Assembly (NCBI GenBank): GCA_024636475.1
Contig: JAGXHA010000010.1
Coordinates: forward strand, 1 to 55,535
Length of the DNA stretch: 55,535 bases
From: Roseobacter sp.
GTDB taxonomy: Bacteria > Pseudomonadota > Alphaproteobacteria > Rhodobacterales > Rhodobacteraceae
Direction: 5' to 3'
The notes beneath the pieces are model-generated. The model was given only the letters and a program-made list of their open reading frames with translations. It did no database searches and was not told where the DNA came from. Shown here piece after piece: positions 1 to 7,515 of this stretch. The translations under genes were made by a program, and so were the position numbers. Numbering within the stretch: position 1 is the stretch's first letter; every line of letters starts with the position of its first letter.

Positions 1-1167
1 CGCGATCTGTCGATCATCGGCACGCCGCCCGACGACCGTTTGGCCATGCGCACCTATATCAGCGAATTTGACACGGTCATCCTGCGTGAGGCGCTCTTGC
101 GCGAACATTATCGCGGCGGGCAGTCCTTTTACGTGGTGCCGCGCATCAGCGACCTGCCGGAAATCGAAGCGTTCCTGAAAGAACAACTGCCGGAACTGAC
201 CTATCTGGTGGCGCACGGCCAAATGGCAGCAGGAGAGCTTGATGACCGCATGAACGCCTTTTACGACGGCAAATACGATATCCTGCTGGCTACAACGATT
301 GTCGAGTCCGGTCTTGATATCCCCACCGCGAATACGATGATCGTCCACCGCGCCGACATGTTTGGTCTGGCGCAGCTTTACCAGATCAGGGGCCGCGTGG
401 GCCGGTCAAAGACCCGCGCCTATGCCTATCTCACCACCAACCCCCGCACCAAACTGACCCCCACCGCCGAAAAGCGCCTGCGGGTTCTGGGAAGCCTCGA
501 TACGTTGGGGGCAGGGTTCACGCTCGCGTCTCAGGATCTGGATATTCGCGGCGCAGGCAATTTGCTGGGCGAGGAACAATCCGGCCAGATGCGCGATGTC
601 GGGTTCGAACTGTACCAGTCGATGCTGGAAGACGCGATTGCCAAGATCAGGGCCGGAGAGTTGGAGGGCGTGATCGACGACGACGGCCAATGGGCACCGC
701 AGATCAATCTGGGCGTGCCAGTGCTGATCCCGGAGGCCTATGTGCCCGATCTTGACGTACGTCTTGGCCTTTACCGGCGTCTGTCCAGCCTGACCACCAA
801 GGTCGAGCTTGAAGGCTTTGCAGCCGAACTGATCGACCGCTTTGGCAAACTGCCGCGCGAGGTCAACACGCTGATCTTGGTCATTCGCATCAAGGCGATG
901 TGCAAGCGGGCAGGGATTGCAAAGCTGGATGGCGGCCCAAAAGGGGCCACGATCCAGTTCCACAACGACAAATTCGCCTCTCCCGAGGGGTTGGTCACCT
1001 TCATTCAGGACCAGCGCGGGCTGGCCAAGGTCAAAGACAACAAGATCGTCGTCAAACGCGATTGGAAAAACGACACTGACAAGATCAAGGGGGCCTTTGC
1101 GATTGCCCGCGATCTGGCTGAACATCTCATCGCCAAAGAAAAGGCGGTCAAAAAAGCCAAGGGTTGA
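1..1167 (+). CDS. mfd: Transcription-repair coupling factor Mfd, C-terminal part (5' truncated by window)
   Basis: The last 388 residues of Mfd; the reading frame is open from base 1, so the gene begins before the window. Mfd is a superfamily 2 DNA translocase that dislodges RNA polymerase stalled at lesions and recruits UvrA. Visible are the end of the second RecA-like domain with motif V (TTIVESGLDIP, near codon 99) and motif VI (QIRGRVGRS, near codon 128), the relay region DIRGAGNLLGEEQSG, and the C-terminal TRCF domain. The gene ends in the lysine-rich tail KEKAVKKAKG. A double hairpin follows the stop and separates it from the convergent DUF533 gene. Identification is firm; the upstream UvrB-like and RNA-polymerase-binding domains cannot be judged here. 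Confidence 0.97.
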   Translation, partial: RDLSIIGTPPDDRLAMRTYISEFDTVILREALLREHYRGGQSFYVVPRISDLPEIEAFLKEQLPELTYLVAHGQMAAGELDDRMNAFYDGKYDILLATTIVESGLDIPTANTMIVHRADMFGLAQLYQIRGRVGRSKTRAYAYLTTNPRTKLTPTAEKRLRVLGSLDTLGAGFTLASQDLDIRGAGNLLGEEQSGQMRDVGFELYQSMLEDAIAKIRAGELEGVIDDDGQWAPQINLGVPVLIPEAYVPDLDVRLGLYRRLSSLTTKVELEGFAAELIDRFGKLPREVNTLILVIRIKAMCKRAGIAKLDGGPKGATIQFHNDKFASPEGLVTFIQDQRGLAKVKDNKIVVKRDWKNDTDKIKGAFAIARDLAEHLIAKEKAVKKAKG

Positions 1168-1171
1168 GGCC

Positions 1172-1216
1172 CCGGAGTTTTCAAAAACTCCGGTCCGTTT
1201 TCTTCAAAGAAAACGG
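1172..1216. terminator. Two adjacent 22-base palindromes, probable bidirectional terminator
   Basis: Bases 1172-1193 and 1195-1216 are two near-perfect palindromes, each with 10-bp arms around a central CA, separated by one base. The arms carry T runs and A runs, so an RNA hairpin with an adjacent U tract forms on either strand. The element lies between the convergent stops of mfd (1167) and the DUF533 gene (1224), where a shared terminator is expected. Confidence 0.75.
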
Positions 1217-1223
1217 CTAGCCT

Positions 1224-2081
1224 CTAGGTGTAGAGTGACGGCACTCCCATCTGGGCGTGAATGTCGTTCACGTCGGCAGGCTCCATGCCGTAACCCTTGG
1301 CCAGCAGGTGCAGATACTGCGCCTCGTCCTGGGTATCCAGATCAATCGCCAGCAAGGATACCGCATAAACCTGCGGGCCCATGCCATCGGGCGTCTGCGC
1401 GACCAGACCGTCAACATCAACTGGCGCATCCATCCGCGCCTTGACGAATTCGGCTTCTTCCGCGTTGACGTCCCCCAGATGCGACAGCAGCTTTTCGCGC
1501 TCGCCCTCATCAAAGGTCCCATCAGATTTAGCGGCTTGAATCATCGCTGCGATCATCAATGCAGCCATGACTTCCTGCCCTTGGGAGGGCTCTATCGCGG
1601 GGGCCGGGTTGCTGTCGAATTGCGAATTCAACACGGCACCGAAATCAGCTTCCTCGCGCTCTGGCTTGCCACTGGTTGAGCCGCCAAGGCCGGACAGCAA
1701 TCCACCAGCGCCCGCAGCGCCAGCCAATCCCCCCAGCAATCCGCCCAAGCCACTGCCAGTCGCACCACCGGCACTGCCACCCAACTGGTTCAAAAGTCCG
1801 CCGAGGCCCTCATTTGTTCCCCCGGAACTGCCGCCAAGTTGGTTCAGCAAGCCACCCAGGCCACCGCTGGATCCTGAGGTTCCGGCCATCAGACCGCCCA
1901 GCATATCCTGCAAACCACCGCCCTGTGCGCCACGACCACCAGACCCACCCGTAAAGCCGCCAAAAAGACCACCCAGCCCACCTGCGTTTCGTGTTCTGCC
2001 GCCCTGCTTCATCATGCTGCTGGCCCCTTTGGCAACCGCAACGCCAATGGCCACTTTGGCCAGTGTTTTCATCAAGCTCAT
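1224..2081 (-). CDS. DUF533 family protein (TerB-like fold) with Gly/Leu-rich repeats
   Basis: A 285-residue protein. The start at 2081 (MSLMKTLAKVAIGVAVAKG) is chosen because a G-rich ribosome-binding site precedes it and the 51 residues upstream look non-coding. Residues 1-20 are hydrophobic and could insert in a membrane. Residues about 30-150 are a low-complexity Gly/Ser/Leu region with a repeated GGLLNQLGGS unit. The C-terminal ~120 residues are an acidic helical TerB-like domain (ALMIAAMIQAAKSDGTFDE, then LAIDLDTQDEAQYLHLLAKG), which is the DUF533 signature. The family has no assigned biochemical role; the EF-hand-like acidic loops may bind metal. The gene is convergent with mfd. Family assignment is good, function unknown. 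Confidence 0.85.
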   Translation of the reverse strand: MSLMKTLAKVAIGVAVAKGASSMMKQGGRTRNAGGLGGLFGGFTGGSGGRGAQGGGLQDMLGGLMAGTSGSSGGLGGLLNQLGGSSGGTNEGLGGLLNQLGGSAGGATGSGLGGLLGGLAGAAGAGGLLSGLGGSTSGKPEREEADFGAVLNSQFDSNPAPAIEPSQGQEVMAALMIAAMIQAAKSDGTFDEGEREKLLSHLGDVNAEEAEFVKARMDAPVDVDGLVAQTPDGMGPQVYAVSLLAIDLDTQDEAQYLHLLAKGYGMEPADVNDIHAQMGVPSLYT

Positions 2082-2216
2082 GTCCAATTCCCCATTGGTA
2101 TTTCTTGCAAGACACTGTTCGAAATCCCAAGATGGCGCAAGTCTTTGATCAAAGCTTCGCACGCGGCGGGCGTCAAACCGATTGACAACCCTTTGCCAAC
2201 GCGGGTTTGTGAGGGC

Positions 2217-3104
2217 ATGGAACGCAAAACACAAATCGACATGTTCGGGGCCATAGCCCTGATCCTATTTGCCCTGAATCTGGCGTTCAATCAGGTTGTG
2301 ATCAAGGTCACGAACGGCGGGTTTAATCCGGTGTTTTCTGCGGGCCTTCGATCGTTGGGTGCCGTCGTTGTCTTGATCATCTGGATGAAGGTGCGCGGCG
2401 TCAGTTTTTCTTTTCCGCGTCCGGCTTGGGGCTGGGCCATTGTGTCGGGGTTGCTGTTCACCTTTGAGTTCACGTGCCTTTTCATTGCGTTAGACACCAC
2501 GACTGTCAGCCGCGCGTCGGTCATTTTTTATTCGATGCCGGTTTGGCTGACCATCGCCGCGAACTTTTTATTACCCAATGAACGGCTGACCCCGGTCAAG
2601 ATTCTGGGTCTTGTGATGGCCATGTCCGGCGTGGCTGTGGCCCTGAGCGACCGCAGTGGCGGGCATGTAAGCTGGACGGGCGATTTGCTGGCCCTGACAT
2701 CCGCCCTTTGTTGGGCTGGCATTGCCTTGCTGGTACGCATCACCCCGCTTGAGAAGGTGCCGCCTGCGCAGCAACTGATGTGCCAAGTTGCAATCTCCGG
2801 GCCCATTCTGGTGCTGATTGCGCCGCTGTTTGGTCCGCTCATTCGCGATCTGCAAATGATCCATCTGGCGGGTCTGGGTTTCCAGATCGTCGCCGTCGCG
2901 AGCCTTGGATTTCTTGCATGGTTCTGGCTGATGTCGGTGTACCCTGCATCCACAGTCGCATCGTTCAGCTTTTTGTCGCCGGTGTTTTCCGTCATCCTGG
3001 GCTGGCTGCTGCTGTCGGAGCATGTGGCATGGTCGGTCTGGGCCGCCTTGGTTCTGGTTGCAGCGGGAATTTACCTGATCAACCGCAAACCCCGTCTGGC
3101 CTAG
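2217..3104 (+). CDS. EamA/DMT family transporter
   Basis: A 295-residue inner-membrane protein with about ten hydrophobic segments in two homologous EamA halves, as usual for the drug/metabolite transporter superfamily. The first helix region reads ALILFALNLAFNQVVIKV and the second half ends in VLVAAGIYLINRKPR. Start at ATG 2217 (MERKTQIDMFG); GAGGG lies almost adjacent to it, so an internal ATG at 2241 cannot be excluded. A TTGACA hexamer at 2182 could be a -35 element, but I see no matching -10. Substrate cannot be predicted. The stop TAG overlaps the stop of the convergent selO gene within a CTAG palindrome. Confidence 0.88.
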   Translation: MERKTQIDMFGAIALILFALNLAFNQVVIKVTNGGFNPVFSAGLRSLGAVVVLIIWMKVRGVSFSFPRPAWGWAIVSGLLFTFEFTCLFIALDTTTVSRASVIFYSMPVWLTIAANFLLPNERLTPVKILGLVMAMSGVAVALSDRSGGHVSWTGDLLALTSALCWAGIALLVRITPLEKVPPAQQLMCQVAISGPILVLIAPLFGPLIRDLQMIHLAGLGFQIVAVASLGFLAWFWLMSVYPASTVASFSFLSPVFSVILGWLLLSEHVAWSVWAALVLVAAGIYLINRKPRLA

Positions 3105-4516
3105 GTTCCGCAAAAAGTTGCAGGCACGATCTCTCGGTCTGTGGGCGGGTGGCGCAGGTCTGGATCGGCAGCATCATCATAGGGGGTCGCCAGCGCTTTC
3201 ATCAGCCGCTCAAACGGGGCCATATCGCCTGCCACGGCTGCTTCTATCATCTGCTCGATCCGGTGATTGCGTGGAATGATCGCGGGGTTGGCGGCTTTCA
3301 TGGTTTCCTCAGCATTGGCTTCGCTTGCAATGCGCGTTTTCCACCGCGCGCGCCACGCCTCGAACTCGTCGCGGTCCAGAAACTCGTCGATGGCATTTTC
3401 ACTGCCCAAGGCGCGAAACGCATTGGTGAAATCGGCACCGTCTTTTTGCATCAGTGCCAGCAAATCGTTGATCAGTGCTGTGTCTTCTTCTCGGATTTTC
3501 GTGATCCCGATCTTTGCGCCGAACCTCTTGAGCCACGCCGCCTCGATCAACGCGGGCATCGCATGCACAATTTGCGTTGCCTGTTCAATCGCTGCGTCCT
3601 TGTCGTCGGCCAGCTGGATCAGCGCGGTGGCAAGTTGCGCCATGTTCCACACCACTATTTGCGGCTGATTGGAGAACGCATAACGCCCCTGACGGTCTAT
3701 GGAACTGAAGACGCGATTGGCGTCGAACACATCCATGAATGCGCAAGGCCCGTAATCAATCGTCTCGCCCGAGATGGTGCAGTTATCGGTGTTCATCACG
3801 CCGTGGATAAAGCCTACAGACATCCAGGCTGCAACCAGGTCAGCCTGACGCGCACAGACCGCACTGAGCAAACCCATAGGCCCGTCGGCCTGCGGATAAT
3901 GGCGGGCGATGGCATAATCGGTCAGCGTCTTGAGGTTCTCAAGCTCGCCGCGGTGGGCAAATACCTGAAACGTGCCGACCCGCAGGTGGCTTGCGGCCAC
4001 GCGGGTCAGCACCGCACCGGGCAGCGCCGTTTCGCGGTATACGTCTTCGCCCGACCTGACTGCCGCCAAAGCGCGGGTCGTGGGGATGCCAAGCGCGTGC
4101 ATCGCCTCTGACACCACATATTCGCGCAGCACAGGCCCGAGCCAGGCGCGCCCGTCACCGCCGCGCGAGTAGGGCGTGCGCCCAGACCCCTTGAGCTGAA
4201 TATCGCGACGCTGGCCATTGGTGTCCACGACCTCGCCCAGCAAAATCGCGCGCCCATCGCCAAGCTGCGGGTTATAACTTCCAAACTGGTGACCTGCATA
4301 AAGCTGCGCCAGCGGTTCGGCACCCGCAGGCAGCGCGTTGCCGCCAAGGGTAAGCGCCAGTTCTGCGGTTTCGGCGTGGGTGATGCCCAATGTCCTGGCA
4401 AGGTTCAAGTTGAACGCCAGCACTTGAGGTGCGGCAACGGGCGTGGGGTTGATGCGGGTGAAAAAGCCGTCGGGCAGGGCCGCATAGCTGTTATCGAAGG
4501 GGGCTATAAATGTCAT
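3101..4516 (-). CDS. selO: Protein adenylyltransferase SelO (YdiU/UPF0061 family)
   Basis: A 471-residue pseudokinase-fold enzyme of the SelO family, which transfers AMP from ATP to Ser/Thr/Tyr of target proteins and is linked to oxidative-stress responses. Recognisable blocks are FDNSYAALPDGFFTRI at the N-terminus, QLYAGHQFGSYNPQLGDGRA (nucleotide-binding region), DIQLKGSGRTPYSRGGDGRA, and HGVMNTDNCTISGETIDYGP (catalytic and metal-binding segment). The protein ends PATFCGT, so a Cys sits third from the end, where bacterial homologues keep the redox Cys corresponding to selenocysteine in eukaryotic SelO. Start at 4516 matches the family N-terminus; an in-frame ATG at 4561 would add 15 residues unlike the family. 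TATATATA ends 4 bases before the ATG, so the transcript may be leaderless. Confidence 0.95.
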   Translation of the reverse strand: MTFIAPFDNSYAALPDGFFTRINPTPVAAPQVLAFNLNLARTLGITHAETAELALTLGGNALPAGAEPLAQLYAGHQFGSYNPQLGDGRAILLGEVVDTNGQRRDIQLKGSGRTPYSRGGDGRAWLGPVLREYVVSEAMHALGIPTTRALAAVRSGEDVYRETALPGAVLTRVAASHLRVGTFQVFAHRGELENLKTLTDYAIARHYPQADGPMGLLSAVCARQADLVAAWMSVGFIHGVMNTDNCTISGETIDYGPCAFMDVFDANRVFSSIDRQGRYAFSNQPQIVVWNMAQLATALIQLADDKDAAIEQATQIVHAMPALIEAAWLKRFGAKIGITKIREEDTALINDLLALMQKDGADFTNAFRALGSENAIDEFLDRDEFEAWRARWKTRIASEANAEETMKAANPAIIPRNHRIEQMIEAAVAGDMAPFERLMKALATPYDDAADPDLRHPPTDREIVPATFCGT

Positions 4517-4528
4517 GCTGTATATATA
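4513..4528 (-). promoter_or_regulatory. Possible -10 element of selO giving a leaderless mRNA
   Basis: Read on the minus strand, TATATATA (4528-4521) is followed by CAGC and then the selO ATG. If the first TATATA is the -10 hexamer, transcription would begin at or within a base or two of the ATG. No Shine-Dalgarno-like sequence precedes the ATG and no good -35 is seen. Confidence 0.4.
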
Positions 4529-4626
4529 GGGGCGGCAGTGCCCAATCACCAGTTTTCTTGCCATTTCCTGAACCAGTCTAGTTTTAACGAGGACACAACG
4601 TCGCAACAGATTACAGGAGATCAACA

Positions 4627-5163
4627 ATGGCCGCCTCCAACTATGTCGGAATGCAACTGAAAGACCGCCCTGAGTTTTCAAATAAACCCCAGCCCCTCAC
4701 GTTTAGCGAAGACGCCAGCGTGAAAGAAGCCGTCGCTGCGATGAGCGAGAAAAACTTTGGGTCGGTGATTATTGTTGACGCTGACCAAAAGGTGATCGGC
4801 GTGGTGACAGAGCGTGACGTGATGAAAAAGCTGGTAAACGGTGGGCTTGACGCCGAAAAAACCAAACTTGCGGATATCATGACCCGCAACCCCCGCATTG
4901 CCAAGGAGACCGACGACGTGGTGGACTGGCTGCGGATCATGTCAAACGAGCGGTTTCGCCGCTTGCCCGTGGTTGACGCCGATGGCCGCATCAAGGCTGT
5001 GTTCACGCAAGGCGACTTCGTCAGCTACACATGGCCCGATCTGGTCTATCAGGCTAAGGAGATGGCCAAGGCGAGCTTTGGCAGGAATTACGGCGTTTGG
5101 CTCGTGATAGGGGGTATCATGCTTTATTCGTTGCTGATGGTGATCGTCGTCGGAATGATGTAA
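4627..5163 (+). CDS. CBS-domain pair protein with C-terminal membrane anchor
   Basis: A 178-residue protein preceded by a clear ribosome-binding site (CAGGAGA, 8 bases before the ATG). It has two CBS motifs, about residues 23-75 (FGSVIIVDADQKVIGVVTER) and 85-140 (FRRLPVVDADGRIKAVFTQG), forming a Bateman module that in other proteins binds adenosine nucleotides. Residues about 155-177 are a single hydrophobic helix (WLVIGGIMLYSLLMVIVVGM), so the module is probably tail-anchored facing the cytoplasm. It is divergent from selO. No catalytic domain is present; it may sense energy or nucleotide state for a partner that cannot be named from sequence. Confidence 0.85.
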   Translation: MAASNYVGMQLKDRPEFSNKPQPLTFSEDASVKEAVAAMSEKNFGSVIIVDADQKVIGVVTERDVMKKLVNGGLDAEKTKLADIMTRNPRIAKETDDVVDWLRIMSNERFRRLPVVDADGRIKAVFTQGDFVSYTWPDLVYQAKEMAKASFGRNYGVWLVIGGIMLYSLLMVIVVGMM

Positions 5164-5166
5164 CCC

Positions 5167-5616
5167 CTATAGCTTTCGCGACATCATCATATAGCGTTCG
5201 CGCGGGAGAAACCCTGCGCGGGCATACAGTTTCTGAGCCACGGCATTGTCGCGGTCGACCTCAAGATGGATCGCTTTGACACCGCCACCAGCCAACGCAT
5301 TTGGCAACGATGACAACGCCTCTGTCGCGATGCCGCGCCCGCGGACGCCGGGACGAACGTAAATCTCGTCAATGATCGCATCCAGCCCGCCAAATTCAAC
5401 CGACCAGCCAAAGGTGATGATCACATATCCGATGGGCGCGCGGGCAGGGCCGATCAGATACGCAACGCCGTGGGGAATACCCGCCAGCAAGGGGGCCAGG
5501 CCATTGCGCCGCGCCTCGTCGGTTTGTTTAATGTCTTGCTCGGCCTGAAAAGCGGCGACAAGGGCAATAAGCTGGTCCAGATGTTCCGGCTTTCCCAGTG
5601 TAAAGGCGGCGCTCAT
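5167..5616 (-). CDS. GNAT family N-acetyltransferase
   Basis: A 149-residue single-domain GNAT protein. The acetyl-CoA-binding motif A is at residues 85-100 (IYVRPGVRGRGIATEA), and the typical C-terminal NAVAQKLYARAGF segment follows. Substrate unknown. Its ATG overlaps the stop of the upstream nucleoside hydrolase by 4 bases (ATGA), so the two are translationally coupled; the link to nucleoside salvage is by position only. Its stop lies 3 bases from the stop of the convergent CBS gene. Confidence 0.9.
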   Translation of the reverse strand: MSAAFTLGKPEHLDQLIALVAAFQAEQDIKQTDEARRNGLAPLLAGIPHGVAYLIGPARAPIGYVIITFGWSVEFGGLDAIIDEIYVRPGVRGRGIATEALSSLPNALAGGGVKAIHLEVDRDNAVAQKLYARAGFLPRERYMMMSRKL

Positions 5617-6554
5617 AACCGGGCCAGCCGTTCGGTCATCAGGCTGAAAAACCCGTCTGCATCGATCTCATTCATGAACGTTGCATTGGGTACCCGATCT
5701 GTTACCCCCCACCAATCGGCGACGGTCATGCCCATTGTCAGCTCAGATGTCGTCTCGATCTCGACGTTGATATGGCGGCCCGTGAAAAGTTCAGGGCGGA
5801 TCAGATAGGCGGTCACACAAGGATCATGCAACGGTGCCCCTTCGGAGCCGTATTTTTCCTTGTCGAAACGTTCGAAAAATTCGGTCATCTGTGCGACGGC
5901 AATACCCACCGGGCTGCCAATCCCGCGAAACGCGTCATTGCGCGCAGCCGTGACCAGCGCCTTGTGGGTGACATCAAGTGGCATCACGACGATAGGCGCA
6001 CCAGATTTAAACACAATATCAGCAGCTTGCGGGTCGACGTAAATGTTAAACTCAGCCACAGGGGTGATGTTACCCCCATCAAAATAACCACCGCCCATCA
6101 GCACGATCTTGGCAATGCGACCGGCAATATCGGGGGCTTTGGTCAGCGCGGTGGCGATATTCGTCAGCGGCCCCAGCGGGCACAGCGTGACTGTGCCCGG
6201 CGCGTGGTTGCGCAACGTCTCAATAATGAAATCTACTGCGTGACCATCTGCCAGTGGCATGGTGGGTTCGGGCAGATCGGGACCATCAAGACCTGTCTTG
6301 CCGTGCACATGCTCGGCTGTGACAAGGGCGCGACCCAAAGGGCGGTCGCAGCCAGCGAAAACCTTGACGTCTGTCTTGCCCGCCAATTCGCACACGATCC
6401 TTGCGTTGCGCGTGGTCAAATCCAGCGGCACATTCCCCGCGACGCAGGTAATTCCCAAAACCTCGACATCCTCGGGGCTGGCAAGTGCCAGAAGAATGGC
6501 AACGGCATCGTCCTGACCGGGGTCGGTATCGATAATGATCTTGCGCGGGGTCAT
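5613..6554 (-). CDS. Nucleoside hydrolase (IunH/RihA-type)
   Basis: A 313-residue inosine/uridine-preferring nucleoside hydrolase, which cleaves the N-glycosidic bond of ribonucleosides to ribose and free base. The calcium-binding signature is intact at residues 9-16 (DTDPGQDD), with VLMGGGYFDGGNITPVAEFN and the distal metal/His segment LHDPCVTAYLIRPELF. The start is supported by CAGGAG shortly before the ATG. First gene of a two-gene unit with the GNAT acetyltransferase. Which nucleosides are preferred cannot be told. Confidence 0.93.
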   Translation of the reverse strand: MTPRKIIIDTDPGQDDAVAILLALASPEDVEVLGITCVAGNVPLDLTTRNARIVCELAGKTDVKVFAGCDRPLGRALVTAEHVHGKTGLDGPDLPEPTMPLADGHAVDFIIETLRNHAPGTVTLCPLGPLTNIATALTKAPDIAGRIAKIVLMGGGYFDGGNITPVAEFNIYVDPQAADIVFKSGAPIVVMPLDVTHKALVTAARNDAFRGIGSPVGIAVAQMTEFFERFDKEKYGSEGAPLHDPCVTAYLIRPELFTGRHINVEIETTSELTMGMTVADWWGVTDRVPNATFMNEIDADGFFSLMTERLARL

Positions 6555-6627
6555 GGGGGCTCCTGTCGTGATGATGCGCAGAGCCTTGCCGCAAGCCGGG
6601 GCACTTGTCCAGCAAAGGACAAACCGT

Positions 6628-7452
6628 TTAGCTGCGTTCCGCCACTTTCACCGCGTCCCATAGCGCATCCATCTCGGCCAGATCACTGTCGGCGGGGGTT
6701 TTCCCCATCGCGGCCAGGCGGGCCTCGACACCTTCGAAGCGGCGGATGAATTTGGCGTTGGCGCTGCGCAGGGCTGCTTCGGGGTCCACACCCAGATGGC
6801 GCCCCAGATTGGCCATCACAAACATCAGATCACCGAATTCTTCCTCGACCTCTGCTTGGGTCAGCGTATCGCGGGCCTCGACCAGTTCGGCGGCTTCCTC
6901 GGCGATCTTGGCGATGACATCATCGGTATCGGGCCAGTCAAACCCCACCCGTGCCGCGCGTTTTTGCAATTTATAAGCACGCAGCAAAGCGGGCAGACCC
7001 ACGGCAACCCCATCAAGCGCACCACCTTGTGCCTTGCCTGCGCGCTCGGCCGCTTTGATCTTCTCCCAGTCGGCGGTCTGTTGTTCGGCAGATTTATCGC
7101 GGGATTCGTCTCCAAATACATGCGGATGCCGTGCGACCATCTTATCCGAGATATTCCTAACCACGGATTGAAAGGTGAAATGCCCGTCCTCTTCGCCCAT
7201 CGCCGTATGATAGACGGATTGCAGCAGCAAATCGCCCAACTCGCCCTCAAGCTCGGACCAGTCGCGCCGCTCGATGGCATCGGCAACTTCATAAGCCTCT
7301 TCAATGGTATAGGGGGCGATGCTGTCAAAATCCTGCTCGATATCCCAAGGGCAACCGGTTTCAGGATGACGCAAGCGGCGCATGATTTCCAAAAGCCGCT
7401 CAATCCCTGCGCTTTGATCGTGGATCAGTGCGTCATTTGTCGTCTCGGCCAT
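6628..7452 (-). CDS. mazG: Nucleoside triphosphate pyrophosphohydrolase MazG
   Basis: A 274-residue tandem MazG protein that hydrolyses (d)NTPs to NMP and pyrophosphate. The first all-alpha MazG domain spans about residues 15-130, with the metal-binding motif EEAYE at 51-55 and ELGDLL at 71-76. The second, about 175-260, has EEAAEL and EEEFGDLMFV. Start at 7452 (MAETTNDALI) is chosen because AAGGG precedes it and the family N-terminus falls there; the frame stays open upstream but that part is antisense to the amidohydrolase. The gene is divergent from the amidohydrolase, with about 60 bases between the starts for both promoters. Confidence 0.95.
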   Translation of the reverse strand: MAETTNDALIHDQSAGIERLLEIMRRLRHPETGCPWDIEQDFDSIAPYTIEEAYEVADAIERRDWSELEGELGDLLLQSVYHTAMGEEDGHFTFQSVVRNISDKMVARHPHVFGDESRDKSAEQQTADWEKIKAAERAGKAQGGALDGVAVGLPALLRAYKLQKRAARVGFDWPDTDDVIAKIAEEAAELVEARDTLTQAEVEEEFGDLMFVMANLGRHLGVDPEAALRSANAKFIRRFEGVEARLAAMGKTPADSDLAEMDALWDAVKVAERS

Positions 7453-7515
7453 TGCAGCGCCCTTGTGTCTGGTGTCAGATGCAACCTGACCAAGATCAAA
7501 GCAGGAGTCCACCCA

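Noticed and set aside
406..1125. Minus-strand frame of 239 codons inside mfd
   Set aside because: Shadow of the mfd coding frame in GC-rich DNA; no ribosome-binding site or recognisable domain.
1680..1990. Apparent DNA tandem repeats in the DUF533 gene
   Set aside because: They encode a Gly/Leu-rich protein repeat (GGLLNQLGGS); not a CRISPR or separate repeat element.
2780..4111. Long plus-strand frame of 443 codons opposite selO
   Set aside because: Antisense to the selO gene and the end of the EamA gene; no family features, Cys/His/Arg-rich shadow composition.
5772..6749. Plus-strand frame of 325 codons across the nucleoside hydrolase gene
   Set aside because: Antisense to iunH and the end of mazG; Arg/His/Cys-rich, no domain.
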